Below, one piece after another: positions 34,688 through 44,465 of a stretch of 64,000 nt of DNA. Below the pieces are notes generated by a model that saw nothing but the letters and a program-made list of their open reading frames with translations, ran no database searches and was not told the DNA's origin. Numbering within the stretch: the stretch's first letter is position 1; the number at the start of each line of letters is the position of its first letter. A program made the position numbers and the translations under genes. Origin of the DNA: Smittia aterrima (taxonomy: Eukaryota; Arthropoda; Insecta; Diptera; Chironomidae); the NCBI GenBank assembly GCA_033063855.1, contig CP093829.1, positions 19,809,537 to 19,873,536 on the forward strand. Direction: 5' to 3'.

Positions 34688-36519
34688 ATGAACGAGGAAA
34701 ATGATCAACAAGAGATCACAAGCACAGACTCCAACATTCTCACTGAGAGTGGATCATCAGAAATGTTTTTATTCCGTAATCCAATGGACGATGAAGATCT
34801 CGACATATTCGATTGTTTCAAGTCTGGAGAGATTACTGAAGTTGAGAACATCGTCGACAAGCTTGGCTCTGAGATCTTGAGCTCTCGTGATAAACACGGC
34901 TACACAGTCGCTCACTGGGTTGCTTTAGATGGAAACACTGACCTTCTACGTTTTTTGATTGAAAGAAACGCGCCGATCGATTTGCCATGCCTAGGAATTC
35001 AAGGTCCACATCCAATTCATTGGGCGGCTCGAAAAGGCCACACCGCAATTATTCAACTTCTACTGCAAACAGGACAAGTTAACGTCAACACAGCTGACTT
35101 CAAAGGCCTTACTCCACTTATGACTGCTGCGATGTATGGTCGAACTATTTCTGCTTGTTACTTACTCGGCATGGGAGCTCAGCATCACTTAACTGATATC
35201 AATGGAGACACAGCTTTGCACTGGGCAGCTTACAAAGGCCACGCAGAAATTATTCAAATTCTCATCAATTCTGGAGTCGATTTGCAGAAAACTGATAACT
35301 TCGGATCAACTCCGCTTCACTTGAGTTGTTTATCTGGAAACTTGCAGTGCGTGAGGATTTTGTGTCAGAAGAGAAATCTTGATCTTCAGCCAAAGGATAA
35401 GAATGAGAAAACGCCTTTAATGTTAGCGCAAAGTCATCGACATTATGAGATTGTTAAGTTACTTCAAAATGAAATGAAGGTGAGAAGAGAAATTTTTATT
35501 TAAAACAATTCTTCAAATTTTCTTCTTTTTAGAAAAAGTCTCGTTGGTTCCCAGCTTTATCTGAGATCTGGGGATGGATCTTTGGTGGTGCTGGAGATTC
35601 GAAGGGTCCACTTGTTCTCTTCCTGTTCTCTGTTCTTCTTTGGGGTTATCCGATGTACATCATTCGATGCATTCCATTGACTTGGGATGTTCTTCGACGA
35701 TCTCATTACGTTTTCATTTATTGGAACATTTTGATGTGGATCTCGTGAGTTGATGAAGTTTTCTAATGAAAAAGTTTTTAATTTTCTTTTATTCGATTAG
35801 TTGGGTGATTGCTAATCGAAGGAATCCGGGTTACATTCCAACAAACTCTGATTCGTACTATCAAGCGATCAAGCAGATTCCATATTTTGACAAATGGAAG
35901 AAGAGAACTTGCAATGCAATTCTGTCGAGATTGTGTCACAGCTGTCGATGTCTTCGTCCATTGCGAGCTAAACATTGCAGAGTTTGTAATCGATGCGTTC
36001 AGTCATTTGATCACCATTGTGTGTAAGTTGAACTCTAAATAGAAAATAATCTTGAAACTAATTGAAATCGATTGCAGTTTCATCTACAACTGCGTTGGAC
36101 TTAAGAATCGCGTTTGGTTCTTCTTGTTTGTTATGTCGATCGCCATCAATTGTTCCTTCACGATTTACTTCGCTTGCTATTGTGTGATGATTGAAGGCTT
36201 CACTCTCCTCTACGTTTTGGGATTGTTGGAAGCTTTTATCTTTTGTGGCCTTGGATGGATTCTTACTTGCACTTCGGTGAGACTTTTCCTCTTTCAAGAA
36301 GTTTCTAAACTTAAATTCAATCTTTCTTTTCAGCTTCTTCATGCTTGCATGAATCTAACCACCAACGAAATGTTCAATTATAAACGTTATCCGTATCTTC
36401 GCGACAAACGCGGTCGTTATAGCAACCGATTCTCGCGAGGAATTATTATGAATCTCTTTGAATTTATTTGCATGCGACCATCTTTGGATGACGATATGCT
36501 GCTCGACGAGCAACTTTGA
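34688..36519 (+). CDS. Ankyrin-repeat DHHC palmitoyltransferase (Hip14/Patsas type)
   Basis: Integral-membrane S-acyltransferase. Exons 34688..35479, 35533..35744, 35801..36022, 36078..36276 and 36334..36519 join in phase into 536 residues. The ATG at 34688 is the first in frame after a long open stretch that lacks ATG. Residues about 55-260 hold roughly six ankyrin repeats (DKHGYTVAHWVALDGN, GPHPIHWAARKGHTAI, GDTALHWAAYKGHAEI). Membrane helices follow, then the catalytic Cys-rich domain CHSC...AKHCRVCNRC...SFDHHC. NPG before it and TTNE after it match the family DPG and TTxE motifs. After DHHC comes VFIYNCVG instead of the common PWVxNCVG. Ankyrin domains dock substrates in Hip14. The window does not decide between Hip14 and Patsas; the VFIYN variant favours the latter. 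Confidence 0.92.
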
Positions 36520-36973
36520 AAGTCGCTGAGATCTCTGAAGTCTTCGAGATCGACACTTTGCTCCTCCGAATAGTAAAACGCTTTCAACGAAACCTGCCAC
36601 GAGAGTTTACTCGCTCACCAACGATTTGCTAATTAATGCACAAAACACGAATTCTTGTTGGAGTCTGTAAGCTGCTTCGCTAGTTTTTAATGAAATCCTT
36701 TTGAATTTAAAGAAGATTTATCAAACTTAAATATTCAATCTTTATCAATAAAACTTCGCTTTCGAAAGCATCAAAACGCAAAGGAACTTTCTTTCTTATT
36801 TCTTTTAGAATTTCTCAGCAGCTGACAACTGAAGTCTCATCAACTACAAAGAACAAGTTTCTTCTCTAAAATCGCTCAACGAATAAAAGTGCAAGGCTGA
36901 AATAAAATCCAAAAACATTGTTGACTTGATTTTCATGCGTTAGCTCGTCACGCTTTGTTGCTGATCTTTTCAG
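36520..36973. other. 3' UTR and start of duplication copy B
   Basis: AATAAA at 36747-36752 ends the palmitoyltransferase transcript. From about 36811 on, the sequence is the inverted copy of 12066-13294. Confidence 0.7.
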
Positions 36974-37012
36974 TATAAAAAGAATTGCATTCGATGCAAA
37001 GTTATGTCATTT
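36974..37012 (+). promoter_or_regulatory. TATA box and initiator of cuticle copy B
   Basis: TATAAA at 36974-36979 and TCATTT at 37007-37012, identical to copy A. Confidence 0.7.
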
Positions 37013-37046
37013 CTTTCGTGAATCTCAAAAGAGAAGAAGTTTGAAA

Positions 37047-37769
37047 ATGAGTTTCAAGTTGATCGTCGTTTGTGCCACGTTGGCTGCTGTGAGTTGCGCT
37101 AGACTCGATAATGAGCAATTGAACCGTCAGGTGCAACAAGAAATGATCCTTCAACAAAATGATCAGATCCGAGATCATCAACGAGTTGAGAATCAGCAAC
37201 GTCAAGTTCAAATTCGTGAGTTGGAAGATCAGAGACGTCGTCAGGAACAAATCATTCGCAACCATGAACAACAAAGACGTGACAACGTTCGCAGCATCTT
37301 CCTGGCTCCACATCAATTCCTTCCAACTTCCTATCAAATCGTTTCGATTCCATCTTCGAGCCGCAACTTTGAATATCTCGACAACTCGAACTACAACTTT
37401 GATTACGCTGTCCGAGACTTGACAACTGGAGACATGAAATCACAAAGCGAAGTTAGACGAGGCGACCAAGTTCAAGGACAATACTCAATGATGGACGCTG
37501 ATGGCTACCAAAGAATCGTCGACTACAGAGCTGATGATGAAAATGGTTTCGAAAGTGAAGTCCGTCGTGAACCAACTGCCGCAGCTCTCGTTACTCCTCA
37601 AGTCATTCGCATCGAAGGAAACAACAATTACGCTCCCCATTTCTACCATCAACGTCAACATGGAGCTCACTTCATTGCCCAACCAACAATCTACGCGACA
37701 ACTTCAGTCTCGAGACGTGAAGATGGAAAACAAAACCACTACACGTCAACCACAGCCTCGAACTTTTAA
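37047..37769 (+). CDS. RR-2 cuticle protein with Gln/Arg-rich extension (copy B)
   Basis: Second full copy of the gene at 12337-13059: 240 residues, same signal peptide, Gln/Arg/Glu-rich helical segment and RR-2 domain. It differs at two residues (FLPTSY instead of FLPNSY; HYTSTT instead of HYSSTT). The promoter, coding frame and 3' UTR came along, so it is probably expressed like copy A. An in-frame TTG six bases upstream is not the start. Near-identity over noncoding parts too points to recent duplication or gene conversion. Confidence 0.95.
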   Translation: MSFKLIVVCATLAAVSCARLDNEQLNRQVQQEMILQQNDQIRDHQRVENQQRQVQIRELEDQRRRQEQIIRNHEQQRRDNVRSIFLAPHQFLPTSYQIVSIPSSSRNFEYLDNSNYNFDYAVRDLTTGDMKSQSEVRRGDQVQGQYSMMDADGYQRIVDYRADDENGFESEVRREPTAAALVTPQVIRIEGNNNYAPHFYHQRQHGAHFIAQPTIYATTSVSRREDGKQNHYTSTTASNF

Positions 37770-37887
37770 TTGAAATCAAACTTCTGCCAACTTATGAAAC
37801 TGAAATGTGATCCTCTCAACTCGGAAACTGAGACTAATTAACTGCAAGCAATAAAATGTGAATTTACTTCGCAATTCTTCGTTTTAT

Positions 37888-37985
37888 TTATTCTTTTGAA
37901 ACTTTCCATCCAATTCCTGGAAGATTTTCACTTGAGATTGTTATGGCTCTTTCATTTTGAAATGCTTCATGATAAGTTGGTGGAG
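37888..37985 (-). pseudogene. Orphan terminal exon of the alpha-arrestin gene
   Basis: A 98-bp copy of the exon at 12121-12218, with the same upstream AG acceptor and TAA stop, carried within duplication copy B. The frame is still open and the PPTYHE motif is kept. There are six or so substitutions (for example AFQNE for TFQND, and WKVS for WAVS). No other arrestin exon lies nearby, so it cannot make an arrestin. It could only be used as a 3' exon by a minus-strand transcript from upstream. Confidence 0.85.
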
Positions 37986-38039
37986 CTGCAAAAATAGATG
38001 TTTTTTTAAATAATTCTAAGAATCTTAATTAACAAAAAC

Positions 38040-38674
38040 GCCTCAAATATTTCAATTCACAAGCGAGTATTTTCGACTTTTTAAACTGCTCTAAAAAAAA
38101 CTTTAGAAATAAGAATTTAAGGTTGAAGCATAATTGAAAGTAGTTTCGAGCAGGTAAGTTAGTCTCTAAGTGGCTGGGAATAAATTATCCAGTCAAAAAC
38201 GAGTAAATTGATGGGCCTCGGAAAGAAACGAGCAAAGTTTGTAATTTATGTGATTTGAATGGATAATTTGAGACGATGTACGCTTAAGTTTAACAAACTT
38301 TAAACTTATTTCTTTCAAACTATTTTCTACGATTTCGATTTCTTACTTGGATTTCAGATTGGTTTAGAAATATTAATAGAAAAAAAAATCCGATCGAAAA
38401 TTTAAACTGTCAAATTTGAATCTGCGTCAGCCCTGAACTTTCTGCAGGGTTGAGAAATTAAATTAAAAATTATTTACTCGTGAAATCGATTTAATTCGAA
38501 TAGAAAGCGAAATATCGAAGATAAAACAATAAAATAAAGTTCAATTACACCACAAAACGAAACTCTTTCAGGTAAATTAGAATAAATTTAGTTTAACTGA
38601 TCACAAAAGTGAATAATTATTGTTTTTTATCAGACAGAAAATTGATTTGACATCAAAGAAATCTCGAGCTCGCA
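38040..38674. other. Intergenic, no gene seen
   Basis: AT-rich spacer between duplication copy B and the zinc-finger gene. It must hold the zinc-finger promoter; no TATA box was picked out. Confidence 0.5.
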
Positions 38675-39896
38675 ATGGATGAATATCGCCAAGAAATCGT
38701 CGATAACATCAAGCATGAAGAGGAAAGACACTTCGTTTGTATTTTACCAGAAGATTCAGAGACGGACGAAGAACCTGAAGTGCAAGAATTTACAATTGTT
38801 TTACGGAAATTCGATAAAACCTGGAAAAGTTCTGGAAAGTTATTCGGATCATATTTTGTTTGTGGAAAGTGCGAATACGCAAGCAAGCAGCTCGTAGGCT
38901 TGGAGAGACATTTAAAAGTTTGTAAAACTCTTAAGAAGTGCGATGATTGTCGTTTGAACTGCAAATCTGAAAAAATCATCGAATGTGGATTCTGTGATAA
39001 ACAATTCAAGTGCAACAACTGCAAGTCAAGTCACATTTCTCAAGTTCATCACAAGGATTCAAATTGGCACTGCAACAACTGTGATTACAAGACTTCAAAC
39101 AAGGAATGCCTAAGACAACATTATCAATCTCACCTGAAGAAATTTTCTTGCCAAACTTGTGAGCAAAAATTTTCACAAAAGCAACGTTTGATAAATCATC
39201 AACAGCAACATCGTCATGGAGATTACACAACGGCAGCAGAAATTAAGTTTAAGTGCCAAACTTGCATTCGTTTCTTTCCAACTAAAGACGGATTAAAACA
39301 ACATGAAAGGAGATTTCACAGTAGACTCAAATTTCACTGCGATGTTTGTGGAAAAACAATGAAAACAAAGGCTGAACTCCGACAACACATGCAAACTCAT
39401 CAGAAACTTTCGTGTCCAATTTGCCATCACTTGTTTGCTGAGCGTCGTCTTCAGGATCACATTGACAAACACTCAACAACTGCAAACTTTAAATGCGATT
39501 CTTGTGATAAAGTTTATTACAACCGCCATTATCTGAACATTCATAAGAACAGGAAGCACAAGATCGAGCAAGTTCAGTGCGATTTGTGCAAAAAAAATTT
39601 TCAAGAACAAACTTTGCTTGAGATTTCACATGAAAAATCATTTGATGGTTTCATGTCCAACATGCAGCAGAACGATGAATAAACAAAGTTTAAATCAGCA
39701 CATGAAGCTTCATTCATCAACACGAGGGTCACTGGTTTGTGCAATTGCGAAATGTCATCAAAAGTTTTCGAGCCTAAAGGAACTTGAAGAACATAAGAAA
39801 ATTCACATCGGACCTAAAAGCTACAAGTGCCCGAATTGCGATCATCAATCCAAAACATTGAAGGATTTGAAAAAACACATTCAGAGTAAACATTAG
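38675..39896 (+). CDS. C2H2 zinc-finger protein, interrupted by a one-base frameshift
   Basis: Predicted nuclear DNA-binding protein of about 406 residues if read through. An acidic N-terminus (ILPEDSETDEEPEVQEF) is followed by about ten to twelve C2H2 fingers, for example FSCQTCEQKFSQKQRLINH, FHCDVCGKTMKTKAELRQH and YKCPNCDHQSKTLKDLKKH. The first frame ends at 39682, but finger homology moves to the next frame at about 39590-39620, in the middle of the finger starting CDLCKK. One surplus base explains it, either in the A8 run near 39590-39597 or in GCTTGAG near 39616. AATAAA lies at 39938. This is either an inactivated gene or a base-call error. There are no introns. No ZAD or BTB domain is seen. 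Confidence 0.85.
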
Positions 39897-40338
39897 ACTG
39901 CAATCTTCTACATGCCTGTCATTGCTAATTTTTGAGAAATAAATCTGAATTCTAATAAAGTTTTAAGTCTTCTCTTAGTTTTCAGTTTGATGAAGCTTCT
40001 GCTTGTGTTGCTGGCAATCGATTGTTCATCGTTGTCTCACAATCAACCTCTCAAATGATCCTCTCAACTCGGAAACTGAGACTAATTAACTGCAAGCAAT
40101 AAAATGTGAATTTATTTCGCAATTCTTCGTTTCATTCACTAAAATTTACGATGACAAAATTATCAATGAAAGCTCCGAATAAATTGTTCGGAAAGCTCTC
40201 AATAACACGAACCAGAAATTATTTATAGTTCGTCAAAGCTTTTTCAAAGTTCGACCATAACATGATTAGATAAACTAATCCCTCGCTTGTTTGATTGACC
40301 GTCTAAAGATATGAACAGAAATATCTTATCTGCGAGTA
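39897..40338. other. Intergenic with a displaced cuticle 3' UTR fragment
   Basis: Contains the zinc-finger 3' UTR, a fragment of cuticle-gene 3' UTR (about 40057-40134) and the upstream region of the first lipase gene. Confidence 0.7.
40057..40134 (+). repeat. Third, partial copy of the duplicated segment (cuticle gene 3' UTR)
   Basis: About 78 bp matching 37809-37886 with roughly two mismatches, from GATCCTCTCAACTCGG to CTTCGTTT. It includes the AATAAA signal. No coding part of the cuticle gene lies beside it. Confidence 0.85.
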
Positions 40339-40372
40339 TATAAAAGCTGCTGGTGGGCGCGTTGTTTCATTC
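40323..40372 (+). promoter_or_regulatory. Promoter of lipase 1: ATCTTATC, TATA, initiator
   Basis: GATA-type 8-mer ATCTTATC at 40323-40330, TATAAA at 40339-40344 and TCATTC at 40367-40372. The 8-mer is also found before the other four lipases. Confidence 0.75.
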
Positions 40373-40395
40373 ATATTCACATTCATTGACTTAAA

Positions 40396-41453
40396 ATGAA
40401 GTTCCTTGTGGTTTTATCAGTTTTGCTTTTGGTTGGAGGTAAATTTGTGAATTCATTTGTGAAAAACAATTTTTTCTATTCTGCAAATCTTGAACAGTTT
40501 CGTCAGCTCTGCCAACATCCAAGCATCGATGGGAGCTCACAGAAAACTCTGATGGACAACTTCATTTGGTTGATTTGAATCCTTATGAAGCAGAAGCCGA
40601 ACCGCTCTTCGTTCCAGAGCAAGATATGTTCTTCGTTCTCTACACTCGCTCTAATCCAATTGTCGGCCAAAGAATTAATGTTGGAGATCTCGCTTCCGTT
40701 CAAAACTCAAACTACAACCCAGCTCATCCAACTCGTGTCATGATTCACGGATGGGGCTCAACTTACGATGATTTCTTCAACACTGGAGTCACCGAAGAAT
40801 ACATGATCAGAGGAGATTACAACGTAATTGCTGTTGATTGGAGTGTTGGATCTCAATCGATCAATTACATTGCCTCAAGAAATCGTGTTGGAGCTGTTGG
40901 TGCTCGCACCGCTCAGTTAGTTGACTTCCTTCATCTTCATGGATATCTTCAGTTCGCGACAACTCATTTCATTGGAATCAGCTTAGGAGGACACGCTGTT
41001 GGTCACGCTGGAAAAGCTTTAACCCGCGGAAGAGTTCAGGTAATTTACTCTCTCGACCCAGCTGGTCCTCTCTTCAATGAAAATGATCCAGATAACCGTG
41101 TCGATTCTGGCGACGCTGTTTATGTCGAGACAATCATCACAAATGGAGGAACTCTTGGAATCTTAGCAGCTCTTGGACACGCAAACTTCTTCCCCAACTT
41201 CGGTCGCTCTCAACCTGGTTGCGGAACTGATATCACAGGTGTTTGCGCTCACGTCAGAGCTATTTGGCTTTATATTGAAGCAATCAATTCAGTTTTCACT
41301 GGTCACGAGTGCGCGTCGTTCCAAGAAATCCTCAATGAAACCTGCACACGAACTGGACGCACAGCTCGCTTCGGTGGACTTGTCCCTAACATTGGATTGA
41401 CTGGAAACTTCTTCTTCGAAACAAATGAAGATTCTCCTTACACTCGAGGTTGA
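40396..41453 (+). CDS. Neutral lipase family protein 1 (pancreatic-lipase fold, likely without catalytic His)
   Basis: Secreted lipase-like protein. Exons 40396..40438 and 40498..41453 join in phase to 332 residues. Signal peptide MKFLVVLSVLLLVGG, then the N-terminal motif RWELTENSDGQLHLVDLNP. Alpha/beta-hydrolase signs: IHGW oxyanion region, VIAVDWS, nucleophile elbow GISLGGH (Ser about 176) and SLDPAGP (Asp about 201). At the place of the catalytic His (VDVIHTDGG in pancreatic lipase) it reads VETIITNGG, so the triad looks incomplete. FFPNFGRSQPGC and later Cys match the dipteran neutral-lipase family. It has one intron only, unlike lipases 2-4. First of five tandem genes. Confidence 0.93.
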
Positions 41454-41624
41454 ATAAGCATTTTAATAATATTTGATAATAAAATTGACGTCACTAATCT
41501 ACTCTTCGGGTTTTCCAGAAATTTATTTTTAAGCAATCTTATCGTAAATAAATTAAGTGTCCAATTAATTCGAGATTGAGCAAATCGTGGATTTTGAGAT
41601 TTCCTGTTTTCTTCTATTAATTTT

Positions 41625-41692
41625 ATCTTATCAGATAATTCTTTATTATCTCGACTATAAAAGTTTTTGCTCACTGGTTTTTTTATTCAGTC
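41625..41692 (+). promoter_or_regulatory. Promoter of lipase 2: ATCTTATC, TATA, initiator
   Basis: ATCTTATC at 41625-41632, running into CAGATAA (palindromic GATA pair), TATAAA at 41656-41661 and TCAGTC at 41687-41692. Confidence 0.75.
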
Positions 41693-41711
41693 AAGTCTAT
41701 GTTGAGTTAAA

Positions 41712-42820
41712 ATGAAGTTCGTTGTGCTTTTATCAATTACATTTCTGGTTGGAGTCTCATTGGCTCTGCCTACATCACAGCATCGATGGGAACTTACGCC
41801 AAACTCTGAAGGACAACTTCATCTGGTTGACTTGAATCCATTTGAGGAAGACGTCGATCCTTTGTTTGTACCAGAGGACGACATGATCTTCACTCTTTAC
41901 ACTCGTCAAAATCCAACTCTCGGTCAAGTTATCGAAGTTGACGATCTCGCTTCGGTTCAACGTTCGAGTTACAATCCAGCTCATCCAAGCAGGTTTATTA
42001 TTCATGGATGGACTTCACATGGAGAAGATACTCTCAACACTGGCGTTCGAAATGCTTATTTGCAAAGAGGAGATTACAATGTGAGTTTGACAAGTTTGAC
42101 AAATGAATTATCCTTCACGACAAAATATTTCAAAGATGATTTCGGTTGACTGGAGCGTCGGAGCAAGCTCCATCAACTACATTACATCAAGAAATCGCGT
42201 GGGAGCTGTTGGGATTCGCACAGCACAAATGACTGACTTCCTTCATCTTCATGGATACCTTCAGTTCGCGACAACTCATTTCATTGGCATGAGTTTGGGG
42301 TGAGAGGAAATTTGTTTAAGGTCAAAGAATTTTTATTCAAAATATTTTTCACAGAGGACACGCTGTAGGCCACGCTGGAAAAGCTTTGACTCGAGGAAGA
42401 GTTCAGGTTATTTACTCTCTCGATCCAGCTGGACCTCTCTTCAGTGAAAATGATCCTGATAATCGCATTGATCCGAGCGATGCTGTTTATGTCGAAACAA
42501 TCATCACAAACGGAGGAACTCTTGGATTCATGGGAACATTGGGTCACGCAAATTTCTATCCCAATTTTGGAAGATCTCAGCCTGGCTGCGGAACTGACAT
42601 CACAGGAAATTGTTCTCATGGCAGAGCTTTTCTAATTTTCACCGAAGCTGTTAATTCAGTTTTCACTGGTCACGAATGCGCTTCGTTTGATGAAATTGCT
42701 GCTGGCTCTTGCACAAGAACTGGTCGAACAGCTCGATACGCAGGACTCACGCCAAGTATTGGTTTGACTGGCAATTTCTTCTTTGAAACAAATGATGCTG
42801 CACCATTTACTCGAGGTTGA
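41712..42820 (+). CDS. Neutral lipase family protein 2 (likely without catalytic His)
   Basis: Exons 41712..42080, 42136..42299 and 42355..42820 join in phase to 332 residues. There is no intron in the signal peptide (MKFVVLLSITFLVGVSLALP), unlike its four neighbours. Motifs: RWELTPNSEGQLHLVDLNP, IHGWTSHGED, ISVDWSVG, nucleophile elbow GMSLGGH, SLDPAGP and VETIITNGG in place of the His motif. The middle intron ends just before ATGATTTCGG, and the next splits SLG|G, the same sites as in lipases 3 and 4. Probably secreted into gut or haemolymph. Enzyme activity is doubtful; a lipid-carrier or storage role, as in yolk proteins, is possible. Confidence 0.92.
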
Positions 42821-42923
42821 ATTTCAAAGGAAACTTTCATCACAAAATAAAATCAATTCTTTTTCTAAATTTAAAAACAAATTTTGTTATCAAAAAACTT
42901 TTTGGAATTCCCCAGAAAAAATT

Positions 42924-42994
42924 ATCTTATCAGATGAGCTCGTAGATAAAGCTCGAATATAAAAGTAGCCTAACATCGACTTCACTAATCAGTT
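42924..42994 (+). promoter_or_regulatory. Promoter of lipase 3: ATCTTATC, TATA, initiator
   Basis: ATCTTATC at 42924-42931, followed by CAGAT, TATAAA at 42958-42963 and TCAGTT at 42989-42994. Confidence 0.75.
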
Positions 42995-43016
42995 GTCACA
43001 TTAGAACTGAATTGAA

Positions 43017-44190
43017 ATGAAGTGCTTTACGGTTTTATCAATTTTGCTCTTGGCTGGGGGTAAAGTTTCTTTTTTGTTGTAAATTTTCAAGAAAATATAA
43101 TTTATTTTCTATAAACTTAAAGTTTCATCGTCTCTTCCAACACTGAAGCATCGATGGGAGCTCACACCAAACTCTGATGGACAACTTCATCTTGTTGATT
43201 TAAATCCATACGAAGATGCAGCTGAGCCGTTGTTCGTACCAGAGGAAGACATCTTTTTCATTCTTTACACTCGTCAAAATCCAACTGTCGGACAAATTAT
43301 CGCTGTTGACGATCTTGCTTCAATTGAGCGCTCAAATTTCAACGCAAACCACCCAACAAGATTTATTATTCATGGATGGACATCACATGGAGAAGATTTC
43401 CTTAATGTTGGAGTTCGCAATGCTTATTTGCAAAGAGGAGATTACAATGTGAGTAACAAGTTAGAAGAATATTTTTTTCGTGACAACAAAAAATCATTTC
43501 AAAGATGATTTCGGTTGACTGGAGTGTTGGAGCTGGCTCCATCAACTACATCACATCAAGAAATCGCGTCGGACCTACAGGAGTTCGCACAGCTCAGATG
43601 ACTGACTTCCTTCATCTTCACGGATATCTTCGCTTTGAGACAACTCATTTCATTGGAATGAGTTTGGGGTGAGAAGAAATTTGTCAGAGCCGCACGGATA
43701 TTTATTAAATTCTGTTTTTAACAGAGGACACGCTGTTGGCCACGCTGGAAAAGCTGTAACCCGCGGACGAGTTCAAGTTATCGATTCTTTAGATCCAGCT
43801 GGTCCTCTCTTCAATTTAAATGATCCTGATAATCGAGTTGACGCTGGTGATGCCGTTTATGTTGAGACAATCATCACAAACGGAGGAACTCTTGGATTCA
43901 TGGGAGCATTAGGACACGCCAACTTCTTCCCGAATTTCGGTCGTTCACAACCTGGCTGCGGAACTGATGTCGGAGGAGGATGTGCTCATTCAAGAAGTGT
44001 TTTCTATTTTGTTGAAGCTGTAAATTCAGTTTTCACTGGCCATGAGTGCGCTTCGTTCGAAGAAATCGCTGAAGGAACTTGCACAAGAACTGGTCGCACT
44101 GCTGTTTATGCTGGTCTCACTCCAAGCATTGGCTTGACTGGCAACTTCTTCTTCGAAACAAATGATGCCGCACCATTCACTCGAGGCTAA
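43017..44190 (+). CDS. Neutral lipase family protein 3 (likely without catalytic His)
   Basis: Four exons, 43017..43059, 43123..43448, 43505..43668 and 43725..44190, in phase, 332 residues. Signal peptide MKCFTVLSILLLAG is split by the first intron. Body: RWELTPNSDGQLHLVDLNP, IHGWTSHGED, GMSLGGH nucleophile elbow, SLDPAGP, VETIITNGG (no His) and HANFFPNFGRSQPGC. Closest to lipase 2 in the exon 2-4 region (shared LYTRQNPT, VRNAYLQRGDYN), so those two are the most recent pair by sequence apart from tracts shared with others. Confidence 0.92.
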
Positions 44191-44383
44191 TTTCTCTCTT
44201 CCAATCTTCAGCAATAAAATTGAAGATTGTTTAAAGTCTACAAAATGTCTGTAAGGTGTTCAATGTTATCAGAAGAAATTTATTAACGGCGCTCGTAAAG
44301 CCTAATCTTGAACGACTTAAATAAAGTCCTGATAACTCAAATCAAAGCTTTGCGTCATTAGACTTGGACAACAAATTTGGCAA

Positions 44384-44446
44384 ATCTTATCTTTTTCTCA
44401 GTCGTTGATATAAAACTTGCTGGTGGTTGCGTTGTTTGTTTCAGAT
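44384..44446 (+). promoter_or_regulatory. Promoter of lipase 4: ATCTTATC, TATA, initiator
   Basis: ATCTTATC at 44384-44391, TATAAA at 44409-44414 and TCAGAT at 44441-44446. Confidence 0.7.
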
Positions 44447-44465
44447 ACAAATTCATTGACTTGAA

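Larger units (their letters stand above)
36811..38039. repeat. Inverted segmental duplication, copy B (about 1.23 kb)
   Basis: Reverse-complement partner of 12066-13294, about 23.5 kb away. It holds a complete cuticle gene with promoter and an orphan terminal exon of the arrestin gene. The right edge falls inside what was the last arrestin intron. This is likely the derived copy, inserted between the palmitoyltransferase and zinc-finger genes. Confidence 0.93.
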
